NCBI GenBank assembly: GCA_949294185.1
Contig: CASFGA010000005.1
Location: 103,262-167,261, forward strand
Reading direction: 5' to 3'
Origin: an uncultured Bacteroides sp.
Lineage (GTDB): Bacteria; Bacteroidota; Bacteroidia; Bacteroidales; Bacteroidaceae
DNA length: 64,000 bases
The first letter of the stretch is position 1; each line of letters starts with the position of its first letter. A program made the translations under genes and the position numbers. Of the stretch, positions 37,590 to 47,300 are shown piece by piece. The notes below the pieces were generated by a model that worked only from the letters and a program-made list of their open reading frames with translations, was not told the origin of the DNA and did not search any database.

Positions 37590-38957
37590 ATGAAAAACAA
37601 GATTATATACTTCGGACTGCTCCTGTTTCTGGCCATGTTTACAGGATGCAAAGACGAGTTCGGGAAAACGCTGTTCGGCCCGGAAGATACGGTGGCACCG
37701 GAAAAGGATACCGACCGCACCCTTGTTTTCCTGAACACAAGCGACGCCGAAAACATTCAAAACGGCACGGCGGTATCGGCCGACCCGGTGGACATCATCT
37801 TCTCCGCCGCCCAACCCATAGGCCAGGTGAGGGAAATCAAGACCTCTGCCAAGCTGAGCGACGGCAAAAGCCGGAGAGACCAAGTGTTTACGGTAGCCGT
37901 GATGCAGGATGAAGCTCTATTGCAACAGTATAAAGAAGCCAACGGATACCGGGTAAAGTTCCTGCCCGAAGAAGCATACAATGTGGCGACCAATCTCATC
38001 AATCTGGAATACGACGGCACAACGGCAGTAAGCCAAAGTCTGATAAAAGTCATCAACAGCAGCAAGCTGGATTTGGATCAGGACTATCTGCTGGCCTTGC
38101 AACTGCAAACCGCCGAGGGATTCACTATTGAAGAGACAAACCGCACGCTCTATCTGCACGTGAAGCGCAAGGGCGGGTCGGGCGAAGCGCAGGGAGCCGC
38201 CGATTTGCGCCCGATGGCAGGAGACGACAATCTTTCTCCAGACGGGGTTGACTTGGGCATCAACCGCAACAACCTGTATTATGAGACAAGCGGAGCCCCG
38301 TTCAAGGCACTGAACGCCTGCACCATCGAAGGACTTATCTATGTGGATGCCTTCAAGGCATCAAGTGAAAGAGGCGATGCCACCCTTGCGGGAATCTCTT
38401 CGGTATGGGGATACGAGGCCGGAAGTGACCAACCTTTCCTGATTCGCTTCGGAGACGCGGGCATTGATCCCAACAAACTCCAGGTAAAGGCCGGCGGCAA
38501 AACACTGCTTGTGAACTATACTTTCCGCGAAAAGACTTGGTATCACATCGCCCTTACCTACGACGGAACGGATATCCGCTTCTATGTAAATTCACGCGAG
38601 CGAGGGTCAATAGCCCACTCCGGTACAATCAATCTGGCCGGCGACAAGTTCGTCATCGGACAATCATTCAACCAATGGCGAGGGTTCAACGGCATGATGT
38701 CGGAAATCAGGATATGGAATACGGCACGTTCGGCCACGCAATTGCGTGAAAACGCACTGGATATCGTGGAGTATGACACCGAGAAGAACGGTCTGATTGC
38801 CTATTGGAAAATGAACAGTGCAAAGCCCGGCTCGGACAATTCCCAGATAGCCGACTTCACCGGCAACGGACACGACCTGACTGTAAAGAGCCAGGGAGCA
38901 TCGGCTCTACCGCCAAAAGTTGTGATCAACCAAGACATTGACATTAACCTCAGATAA
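37590..38957 (+). CDS. DUF1735/LamG-domain surface lipoprotein
   Basis: 455 residues. Lipobox MFTGC gives C20. The N-terminal part (about 45-195) is a DUF1735 (BT_3987-like) beta-sandwich with FLNTSDAENIQNGTAVSAD and LDLDQDYLLALQL. The C-terminal part (about 225-440) is a concanavalin-A/LamG-type jelly roll with TIEGLIYVDAF, WYHIALTYDGTDIRFYVN and MMSEIRIWNTARS. Such proteins usually bind glycans at the cell surface. It lies between the dead GH18-like protein and the active GH18, with spacings of 8 and 11 bases, so it is in the same operon. Confidence 0.88.
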   Translation: MKNKIIYFGLLLFLAMFTGCKDEFGKTLFGPEDTVAPEKDTDRTLVFLNTSDAENIQNGTAVSADPVDIIFSAAQPIGQVREIKTSAKLSDGKSRRDQVFTVAVMQDEALLQQYKEANGYRVKFLPEEAYNVATNLINLEYDGTTAVSQSLIKVINSSKLDLDQDYLLALQLQTAEGFTIEETNRTLYLHVKRKGGSGEAQGAADLRPMAGDDNLSPDGVDLGINRNNLYYETSGAPFKALNACTIEGLIYVDAFKASSERGDATLAGISSVWGYEAGSDQPFLIRFGDAGIDPNKLQVKAGGKTLLVNYTFREKTWYHIALTYDGTDIRFYVNSRERGSIAHSGTINLAGDKFVIGQSFNQWRGFNGMMSEIRIWNTARSATQLRENALDIVEYDTEKNGLIAYWKMNSAKPGSDNSQIADFTGNGHDLTVKSQGASALPPKVVINQDIDINLR

Positions 38958-38968
38958 AAAGACATATC

Positions 38969-40735
38969 ATGAAATACATAACGACCATCAAGACCGGCAT
39001 ACTGGCAGCGCTTTGCTGCCTCGCCGGATGCAAAGAAGATGTTCTGACGGCAGAAATCCCGGCTCCGGGAACGAACAATGAAACGCCGGCGGGTGAGACC
39101 CGCTTTGTCCTGCCCGGCGCGGAAGGCGTTGCCACCCATATCTGGAACGGAGAAGACCTTCAGTTCGAGCTTCGGCGCGGAGCGAACGACATGCAGGAGA
39201 TTACCGCCGCATTCGATACGAGCGAAGAGACCCTGACAAGCATGACCGAAAAATATGCCGAAATCAAAGGAATGAACTTGTTCGCGCTGCTCCGCACAGA
39301 GAGTTATGAACTGCCGCAAACGGTAATACTCGCCCCGAGTGAGCAGTCGGCGACCATTTCCATTAAGATAAAGGATGTGGAAGAAGGCACATTCGTGCTG
39401 CCGTTAGTACTGAAAAGCGGAGAGCAGGAGCTCGGCGTACAGTTTGTGGAAGTGATAAAGCATCCTGCCACGGACATTGACATGGCTTGGCTTGACCGCA
39501 CGCCGTCGGTATCGGAACCGCGCTTCGTGGCCATCATCGAGACAGCGGAAAATGACCTGCGCAATGCGGGCAACTATGTGCTTTATCCGAACGGTATCGC
39601 CCAACCGGAAAGCCGCCGCCCCCTGTTCGACATGACCGTTATCTTCTCTGCAAACATGAACTGGAACGCAATTCAGGGAAAGCCGGAACTGTATTACAAC
39701 GAAAGTGTAAGGAGAATCCTCGACAACCGCGATGTGTTCGTGAAGCCATTGCAGGACAAAGGCATCAAGGTGCTGCTGTCTGTCATGCCCAATCATCAGG
39801 CCATCGGCTTCTCAAACCTTGACATCACGGGCGAACGCACCATGATAAAAGAGTTTGCCCGCGACATTCACGAAGCAATCCAACAGTACGGGCTGGACGG
39901 GGTTATGTTCGACGACGAATATGCCAACTATCCCGAAACGGCGGAATCCGAGCAGCCCGGCCGTCCGATGGTGCAGATGGGCAGTTTCCATTTCCTTATC
40001 AAGGAACTGCGCGACCTGATGCCGTTTGTCGAAGGACAAGCCTGGAAAGACCGGCACAATCTGATAACACTGTACAATACCGGGCCTTTTACCAACGGCA
40101 CAACAGGAAACGGATGGTGCCTGTTCAGCAACCGTTTCGACTTGATAAAAAATGAAACAAACGGATGGGAAGACGAGCGTGCCACCGGCCCCATCGCCGA
40201 AGACAAGAAAGCCGTGCGCGAATGGGTCAAGAATCCTGCCAACCAGCCCGTGCTGGACGAGATTGCCCAAATCAAGGTAGGCGAACTTCTCGACTTCATC
40301 TGGAACGACAACTATACCCGGGCAAGAACTTACAAGGACTCTTCCACCGGAAAGACAGAAGATACCTGGATTGCCGGACTGCATGACGGTGTGAATGCCC
40401 AACAGAAATTCGGGGCGGCCTCGCTCGAAATGAGTCTTGAAGCGGACTATACGATAAAGCATATCCGACGGTTCTGGGATTCTGACGGAATGGAAGGCGG
40501 ACGCATCGAATCCGTACCCGCCTCTCTGAGCGTGCAAAAGGCCGAAGGATTCCAGTCGCTCATCTGCTTCAACCTGCAATATGTGCCTGACACATGGAAC
40601 AACGCGCCGTTTGCCAATCTATACCTGAATGACTTCAAGAGCATCATCTTCCCCAGTCTGGGCAACACCAACTCTCCTGAAGTGAAATTCGAGGGAACAA
40701 ACTATGACACAGTCATATCCTCGTATCTGAAATAA
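38969..40735 (+). CDS. GH18 endo-beta-N-acetylglucosaminidase-type enzyme with DUF1735 domain
   Basis: 588-residue lipoprotein (lipobox LAGC, C21). The N-terminal DUF1735 domain covers about residues 45-170. The GH18 barrel follows, with FVAIIETAENDLRNAG, TVIFSANMNW and KVLLSVMPNHQAIG. The catalytic motif is D310-G-V-M-F-D315-D-E317: the Asp before the acid and the catalytic Glu are kept, the third-position Asp is Met. LDGVxFDDEY is close to the EndoH/EndoF motif, so hydrolysis of the chitobiose core of N-glycans is the most likely reaction. A C-terminal stretch to residue 588 may be a further beta domain. It is the last gene of PUL2. Confidence 0.88.
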   Translation: MKYITTIKTGILAALCCLAGCKEDVLTAEIPAPGTNNETPAGETRFVLPGAEGVATHIWNGEDLQFELRRGANDMQEITAAFDTSEETLTSMTEKYAEIKGMNLFALLRTESYELPQTVILAPSEQSATISIKIKDVEEGTFVLPLVLKSGEQELGVQFVEVIKHPATDIDMAWLDRTPSVSEPRFVAIIETAENDLRNAGNYVLYPNGIAQPESRRPLFDMTVIFSANMNWNAIQGKPELYYNESVRRILDNRDVFVKPLQDKGIKVLLSVMPNHQAIGFSNLDITGERTMIKEFARDIHEAIQQYGLDGVMFDDEYANYPETAESEQPGRPMVQMGSFHFLIKELRDLMPFVEGQAWKDRHNLITLYNTGPFTNGTTGNGWCLFSNRFDLIKNETNGWEDERATGPIAEDKKAVREWVKNPANQPVLDEIAQIKVGELLDFIWNDNYTRARTYKDSSTGKTEDTWIAGLHDGVNAQQKFGAASLEMSLEADYTIKHIRRFWDSDGMEGGRIESVPASLSVQKAEGFQSLICFNLQYVPDTWNNAPFANLYLNDFKSIIFPSLGNTNSPEVKFEGTNYDTVISSYLK

Positions 40736-40752
40736 GCTCTCTACCTGCCCTT

Positions 40753-40828
40753 TCCTGACGGTTCTCCGTCAGGACTGAGGGAATGAAGCCGCTTTCCGGA
40801 TTCCCCGCAAGGGACGGAGGCGGCTTTT
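40753..40828 (+). terminator. Tandem terminator of PUL2
   Basis: First hairpin: TCCTGACGG (40753-40761), loop TTCT, complement 40766-40774. Second hairpin: about 12 bp between 40786-40797 and 40815-40826, ending in TTTT. The second has the form of an intrinsic terminator. Confidence 0.75.
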
Positions 40829-41026
40829 CATTTCCATCCCACACGGTTCATGCCCGCCAAACAAAAATTCCGACCGCAGCAAACAAAAATTTTAACGTGC
40901 CAAACAAACATCCAGACAAGACCATCCGTTCCCCATACTATGGCATATCTGTCTCCTTATCCATACATCTCAAAGAAAAACAGGATATTTTTACGGAAAG
41001 ACAGCGGATTTTTGGCAAAAATGTCC

Positions 41027-41054
41027 TTGTTTTTCAAAAGATACATTACTTTTG
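41027..41054 (+). promoter_or_regulatory. glsA-glsB promoter
   Basis: TTG at 41027-41029, a 17-nt spacer and TACTTTTG at 41047-41054, an exact -7 match. The glsA start lies 22 bases further on. Confidence 0.6.
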
Positions 41055-41076
41055 TAAAACAAATACAAAAGGAAGA

Positions 41077-41895
41077 ATGGCAGACGACTCAATCTTTTTA
41101 ATTGACATCGACCGTATCCTAAAAGAAAAGGCAGGGGAAAAAGCAAAAAAAGTCCCCTGGTTTGTCGTGTCATACCTGAAGCATATCGTGCATCAGGACG
41201 AACTGAACGTTTTTCTTAAAGAAGTGTCAGGCAAAGAAGGAGTTGACTTTCTGGAAGCCTGCATGGACTTTCTCGATGTAAAGCTTGATATCCGAGGGAT
41301 GGAGAACCTGCCAGACGAAGGATTGTGTACGTTTGTTTCCAATCACCCGTTAGGGGGACAAGACGGCATTGCCTTAGGCTACGTGTTGGGAAAGCACTAT
41401 GAAGGCCGCATCAAGTACTTGGTAAACGACCTGCTGATGAACTTGAAAGGACTGGCTCCCCTATGTATTCCCATCAACAAGACCGGGTCACAATCACGCG
41501 ATTTCCCTAAGATGGTGGAAGCCGGATTCCGTTCGGAAAACCATATCATCATGTTCCCGGCGGGACTTTGCTCGCGCCGGCAGAAGGGAGTGATAAGGGA
41601 TCTGCCCTGGAAGAAAACTTTCATCACCAAAAGCATAGAGACCCAACGACAGGTTGTCCCCGTTCATTTCGAGGGACGGAACTCCAATTTCTTTTACAAT
41701 CTGGCGAATCTCTGCAAGTTTTTCGGCATCAAGTTCAACATTGCCATGCTTTATCTGGCCGACGAGATGCTGAAAAACCGGCACAAGACATTCCGGGTAA
41801 CCTTCGGAAAACCTATCCCGTGGGAAACATTCAACAAATCAAAAACAGCCGGTGAATGGGCAGACTATGTGCGTGAACTGGTTTACAAACTTTAA
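41077..41895 (+). CDS. glsA: Acyltransferase, likely O-acyltransferase of glycine-lipid synthesis
   Basis: 272-residue PlsC-like (LPLAT) acyltransferase that probably adds the second fatty acid to an N-acylated amino-acid lipid. The acyltransferase block reads NHPLGGQDG: H90 and D96 are five residues apart, one more than the standard HX4D. Downstream are the IMFPAGLCSRRQKG block and VPVHFEGRNS. I chose the ATG at 41077, just after the promoter; the upstream open frame (from 40783) runs through the terminator region. Its neighbour 18 bases downstream is the N-acyltransferase partner, and this pair is described as glsB/glsA in Bacteroides thetaiotaomicron. Confidence 0.82.
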   Translation: MADDSIFLIDIDRILKEKAGEKAKKVPWFVVSYLKHIVHQDELNVFLKEVSGKEGVDFLEACMDFLDVKLDIRGMENLPDEGLCTFVSNHPLGGQDGIALGYVLGKHYEGRIKYLVNDLLMNLKGLAPLCIPINKTGSQSRDFPKMVEAGFRSENHIIMFPAGLCSRRQKGVIRDLPWKKTFITKSIETQRQVVPVHFEGRNSNFFYNLANLCKFFGIKFNIAMLYLADEMLKNRHKTFRVTFGKPIPWETFNKSKTAGEWADYVRELVYKL

Positions 41896-41913
41896 AGAAA
41901 GACATTTTAATCA

Positions 41914-42903
41914 ATGGATATGGAAGATATTATCGCTCCGATTGACAAAGAGGTTTTGAAATCGGAACTCACGGCAGACAAACGAATGCGCTCCACCAAC
42001 AAGAGCAATAACGAAATCTATGTGGTTACGTGGCAAGACTCGCCCAACGTTTTAAAAGAAATCGGGCGTCTGCGCGAAATCGCATTCCGCGCGGCGGGAG
42101 GCGGAACGGGACTCTCAATGGATCTCGATGAGTACGACCTGATGGAGAATCCGTATAAGCAACTGATTGTTTGGAATCCGGACGCGGAAGAAATATTGGG
42201 GGGATACCGGTATCTGCCGGGCGATGAAGTGGAAATGGACGAGCATGGAAAGCCAAAGCTGGCAACGGCGCACATGTTTAACTTCTCGGAGAAATTTCTG
42301 AAAGACTATCTTCCTACCACCATCGAACTGGGGCGTTCGTTCGTCACACTGGAATACCAGTCCACGCGTGCAGGGTCAAAGGGACTGTTTGCACTTGACA
42401 ACCTGTGGGACGGCCTCGGGGCACTGACGGTAATCAAGCCCAATGTGAAGTATTTCTTCGGCAAGATGACGATGTATCCCAATTACAACCGCTTCGGACG
42501 CGACATGATTCTCTATTTTCTCAACAAGCATTTCTCCGACAAGGACAAGCTGATTACGCCGATGGTACCGCTGAAAATAGAGACTGACCCGGCTGTGCTC
42601 GAAAAGATATTCTGTTACGACACGTTTAAGGAAGACTATAAGGTGCTGAACGCGGAGGTACGCAAACTGGGCTACAACATTCCTCCCTTAGTAAACGCCT
42701 ATATGGGCCTTTCGCCCACCATGCGCATGTTCGGCACCGCCATCAACGACGGGTTCGGCAATGTGGAAGAGACGGGAATCCTGATTGCTGTAGACGAAAT
42801 ACTGGAGGAAAAGCGCGTGCGCCACATCGAGTCGTACATCAAGGAGCATCCCGAAGCGCTCCGCTTCACATCAGGAGCCAATCCGGTAATCTCAAAAAAA
42901 TAA
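41914..42903 (+). CDS. glsB: Hemolysin/OlsB-like N-acyltransferase, likely glycine N-acyltransferase
   Basis: 329 residues with a GNAT fold of the OlsB (Acetyltransf_5) type: VTWQDSPNVLKEIGRLREIAFRAAGGGTG, then LIVWNPDAEEILGGYRY and IELGRSFVTLEYQ. Members N-acylate an amino acid with a 3-hydroxy fatty acid. In Bacteroides the homologue GlsB makes N-acyl glycine, from which glycine lipids are built. The assignment to glycine rather than ornithine rests on this taxonomic context. It ends just before a hairpin shared with the convergent efflux operon. Confidence 0.82.
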   Translation: MDMEDIIAPIDKEVLKSELTADKRMRSTNKSNNEIYVVTWQDSPNVLKEIGRLREIAFRAAGGGTGLSMDLDEYDLMENPYKQLIVWNPDAEEILGGYRYLPGDEVEMDEHGKPKLATAHMFNFSEKFLKDYLPTTIELGRSFVTLEYQSTRAGSKGLFALDNLWDGLGALTVIKPNVKYFFGKMTMYPNYNRFGRDMILYFLNKHFSDKDKLITPMVPLKIETDPAVLEKIFCYDTFKEDYKVLNAEVRKLGYNIPPLVNAYMGLSPTMRMFGTAINDGFGNVEETGILIAVDEILEEKRVRHIESYIKEHPEALRFTSGANPVISKK

Positions 42904-42957
42904 TCTTGTACGGACAATATTTCCTTTTCACAGGAGCAAAAGAAATCAATAAAGGAA

Positions 42958-42986
42958 CATCCTGACCGCATACCGTGGTCAGGATG
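42958..42986. terminator. Hairpin between glsB and the efflux operon
   Basis: 10-bp perfect stem CATCCTGACC (42958-42967 with 42977-42986), followed on the plus strand by CTCTTTTCCC. It separates two convergent units. Confidence 0.7.
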
Positions 42987-42998
42987 CTCTTTTCCCTG

Positions 42999-44315
42999 TC
43001 ATTCCAGATATTGCGTAATCTTCCCGCTGATCTGAAGCAGGGAGATTTCACACATTTTCGTATCATACTCGGCGGAAAGAATGCGCTCCTCGGCATCGAG
43101 CAGGCTCTTCTGGGCTTCGCGCATCTCGATTCCCGACAGGTCGCCCAAGAGATAACGGTCTTTGGCTATCTCATGATTCTCCTTGGCCGCAACCAGATTC
43201 TGACGCTCCAAGCTCAAAAGGCGGAGATTGTTGCGGTATGCCTGCCACAGATTGCTGAGGTCGGCGCGCAGACCCTGTTCCAAATCCTCCCGCTCCAGTT
43301 GGGCGTTGCGCACGGCAATGGCCGCATTGCGCTTTTCACGGCGGCGGTTGCCGTCGAAGATATTGAAGCCCACCGTAACGCCCCCGCTGAATCCCCAGTT
43401 GCTCCGGCTGCGCGTGGCGTTCACATCATACTTGTTCAGCGTATATCCATAGCCCGCATTCAGGCGGACATAAGGATAATTGCGCGACAGCACCTTCTTA
43501 TAATCCAGCCGAGCTATCACGGAATTCTGATCAGCACGCAGCAAATTGGCGTTCGTCGTGAGCGTAGAGTTCCACAAATCGTCAAAACGGAGGAAATCGC
43601 CTATGTCAATCACCGAATCCCTTACCCTAATCGGGCGATCAACATCCTTTACGGCCATCAGCTCGTTCAGATTGATGCGGGAGGTATGTACCAGCTCCTG
43701 CTGCTTCATATACTGGGCACTGTCGGCATTGAAGTCCACCGTCGCCTGCTGATAGTCCAACCGCGAGAAGTTCCCGATATGATAACGCTCCTCCACGATG
43801 CGCAGACGCTCTTTCGAGAGCGAAACGGCATAACGGAAGTTCTTCAGACGGATTTCCTGCTGAACATAATTATAATATTCTGCGGTCAGCGTGGCGATAA
43901 AGTCCTCGATGGCGATACGCGTATTGGTTTCCCCCTGCCGTTTCAACTCCTGCAACTGCTTGTAGGTCGAGGTAATGCTGAATCCGTCAAATATCGTCCA
44001 GTTCAGGTCGATACCGGCATCCAGAGTCTGGTCAAATATCCCGCGCTGCCTGGCTACTGTCCCGCTACTCCGCTCTTCGGTATTCGTATTGTCGAGCACA
44101 CCTGTATATCCGGCTGTCAAATCCACCGTAGGCAGATATCCTGCGTTCGCAAGTGTCGCATTGTTCTTGCTCACCAACTCTTCATTGCGGGTGATACGGA
44201 GCGAATAGTTGTTCATCAGCCCCTCTTCAAGGCACTGTTTCAGCGTATACTCATGCTGGGCCTGCACGGCAAGCAGACAAAACACATTTATTAATATGGC
44301 AACAATCCGTTTCAT
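42999..44315 (-). CDS. TolC-family outer-membrane efflux protein
   Basis: 438 residues with a signal peptide (ending VQAQ) and the duplicated outer-membrane efflux protein architecture: each half has a beta-barrel strand pair and long helices, e.g. YTLKQCLEEGLMNNYSLRITRNEELVSKN in the first repeat and NWGFSGGVTVGFNIFDGNRRREKRNAAIAVRNA in the second. It forms the exit duct of the RND pump encoded upstream. Its ATG overlaps the RND stop by four bases (ATGA), showing translational coupling. No lipobox is evident. Confidence 0.93.
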   Translation of the reverse strand: MKRIVAILINVFCLLAVQAQHEYTLKQCLEEGLMNNYSLRITRNEELVSKNNATLANAGYLPTVDLTAGYTGVLDNTNTEERSSGTVARQRGIFDQTLDAGIDLNWTIFDGFSITSTYKQLQELKRQGETNTRIAIEDFIATLTAEYYNYVQQEIRLKNFRYAVSLSKERLRIVEERYHIGNFSRLDYQQATVDFNADSAQYMKQQELVHTSRINLNELMAVKDVDRPIRVRDSVIDIGDFLRFDDLWNSTLTTNANLLRADQNSVIARLDYKKVLSRNYPYVRLNAGYGYTLNKYDVNATRSRSNWGFSGGVTVGFNIFDGNRRREKRNAAIAVRNAQLEREDLEQGLRADLSNLWQAYRNNLRLLSLERQNLVAAKENHEIAKDRYLLGDLSGIEMREAQKSLLDAEERILSAEYDTKMCEISLLQISGKITQYLE

Positions 44316-47300
44316 TCTTTCTCCTCCTCTTTATGTCGGTTAGTAGATATGTAAGAGTAAATGGCAGGAACGATATACATCGTCAGGAAAGTAGACACCA
44401 GCATACCTCCCACCACCGCCGTACCCATGGCAATGCGTTGGTTCGCCCCTTCACCCGTAGCGAAAGCAAGCGGAATAAGTCCCAAAACCGTAGCCGCACT
44501 GGTCATCAGGATAGGGCGCAGACGCTGGAGTGCCGCATCGCGGATAGCCTGCATCTTGTCTTCCCCGTGCTCCTGCTTCTGATTGGCGAACTCCACAATC
44601 AGGATACCGTTTTTTGCCACCAGTCCGATAAGCATGATGATGCCGATCTGACTGAAGATGTTCATGGTGATGCCGCCGAAATACATGAATATCAATGCCC
44701 CGGCAATAGCCAAAGGCACGGTCAGCATAATGATGAACGGGTCTTTGAAGCTTTCAAACTGAGCGGCGAGTATCAGGTAAATCAGCACCAGGGCAAGGAT
44801 AAAGGCAAACATCAGACTGGAAGAACTCTCGCGGAAGTCTTTCGAATCGCCCGACAGCGCCGTGCGGAATGTCTCGTCCAATACATCCGCCGCGATTTTG
44901 TCCATTTCATCCAGTCCCTGCCCGATGGTCTTCCCCTCCGCCAGTCCGGCAGAAATGGTCGCAGACACGAAACGGTTGTAATGATACAGCTTCGGAGGAG
45001 CGACGGCCTCAACGAATTCCACCAGATTGTCCAACTGAATCATCTCCCCTTTATCGTTCCGGATGTAGATAGACCGGATATCCGAGGGCTTGTTGCGCTG
45101 CTGCCGGTTAATCTGGCCAAGGATTTCATACTGTTTTCCGTTCATATAAAAATATCCCATACGCTGTCCGCTCAAGCCGTACTGCAAGCTTTCGCTGATA
45201 TCACGCACGCTTACGCCCATTGTCCCCGCCTTGTCACGGTTGATTTCAACGCGCATCTCCGGACTGGTAAACTTCAAGTTGACATCGGCCATCTGGAATA
45301 CCGGATTGTCATAGACTCGCGCCAGAAATTCGGGCAGCACCTGCTCCAGCTTTTCAATGCTCACCGACTGGAGGACATACTGCACCGGCATGCTGCTGCG
45401 CCGTCCGCCGAACGACGACTGCTGACGGACGAACGCGCGGGCCTTGGTATGCGTGCGGATGGCCTGCGATATTTCTTCGGCCACCTCCATCTGGGTGTAG
45501 TCGCGCTCCTTGATATCCTTCAAGGTAATCTGAATATTTCCGCTTCCACTCGACACACGCGCCGTAACAAAGGCTGCATCCGGAACGATTGAATCGACCA
45601 AATCATTTATCTCCTCGGTATAATCCCGGATGTACTCATAACTGGCACCTTCCGCCGCCTTCGTATCGATGTTTATCTGCGAGCGGTCTTCGAGCGGAGC
45701 CATCTCCGAAGGAATCTTGTTCCAGAGAAAAGCGATGATGACCAACATCAGAAGTGTAAACGGAATAGCCATCACCCGATGCTTCAATACATAAGCGAGC
45801 GAACGCGAATAATATCGGTTCATTCCATCGAAGAAAGGCTCCGTCTTCCTGTAAAACCAATTCTGCTTTTCACGATACCGCAGCATCTTGGTGGCAAGCA
45901 TCGGCGTGAAAGTCAAGGCGGCAAACGCCGAAATGATGACGGAGCCCGCCACCACAAAGCTGAACTCACGGAACAGACGCCCGCTTGTCCCCTCCATAAA
46001 GACAATGGGAAGAAACACGGCCGCAAGCGTAATCGTGGTCGAGATGACGGCGAAAAAGATTTCCTTCGCCCCTTCGATTCCCGCTTCAAAGGGCCGCATG
46101 CCCCGTTCGATACGGATATAAATATTTTCTGTCATAACAATCGCGTCGTCTACTACTAACCCAACCGAAAGCACGACAGCAAGCATGGTCAATACATTGA
46201 TGGAGAAACCCGCCACATACATCACGAAAAACGCTCCGATAAGCGATACAGGAATCACGATGCACGGTATCAGCGTCACGCGCCAGTCTCGCAAAAAAAG
46301 GAAAATGATGATGATAACCAGCACGAATGCCTCGTATACCGTACTTTCCACCTCGGAGATAGAGGCCCGGATAAAGCGCGTATTGTCGAAACCATAGGTA
46401 TAATCCACATCTTCGGGCAGGTCTTTCTCCATCTGTTCCATACGCTCATACACGGCATCCGCTATCTCAATGTGATTTGCGCCGGGTTGGGGAATCACTA
46501 CCACGCCCACCATCGGCACACCGTTCATCTTCATATAACTTTTTAAATCGGCAGGACCCAGCTCCGCATAGCCGATATCGTTGAAACGCACGATACGCCC
46601 GCCGCTTTCCTTGATGATGATATTGTTGAACTCCTCCGCCGTATGCATCTGTCCCATCGTCCGCAAGGTCAGTTCCACCGTGTTTCCTTCGATACTGCCC
46701 GAGGGGAGCTCCAGATTTTCATTGTCAATGGCATTCTTCACATCCACCGGCGTGATGCCGTAACCCGCCATCTTCACCGGATCAAGCCAAAGGCGCATGG
46801 AATAGCGCTTCTCTCCCCAGATGGATACACTGCTCACATCGGATATGGTCTGAAGCTGCTCCTTCACCGTCAGGTCGGCAATCTCGCTCAGCTCCAGCAA
46901 AGAACGGGTATTGCTCTGGATGGCCACCATCAGGATAGGACTGGCATCGGCATCGGCCTTTGAGACAGTGGGCGGATCGCAGTCACGGGGCAGATAGCGC
47001 TGCGCCCGCGACACCTTGTCGCGCACGTCATTCGCCGCCGTCTCCAGATCAACCGACAGCTCAAACTCTACCGTAATGCGGCTTTGCCCCTGCTGGCTGA
47101 CACTGGACAAGGAACGGATGCCCGGAATGCCATTGATGTTCTGCTCCAAAGGCTCGGTTATCTGGTTTTCTATTACTTCAGCATTTGCTCCCGGATAGCT
47201 GCAACTTACCGAAATGATGGGGTTGTCCACCGAAGGATACTCGCGAACGCCCAATGTGGTATAGCCTATCAGACCGAAGAGCAGGATAATGACGGTCAGC

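Larger units (their letters stand above)
40736..41076. other. Non-coding gap between PUL2 and glsA
   Basis: 341 bases holding two hairpins that close PUL2 and the glsA promoter. The AT-rich middle (40855-41020) shows no coding potential; the frame open upstream of glsA here has no matching start context. Confidence 0.6.

Noticed and set aside
40783..41076. Longer start for the glsA-like acyltransferase
   Set aside because: The extra 98 codons pass through the PUL2 terminator and the promoter, and match no family.
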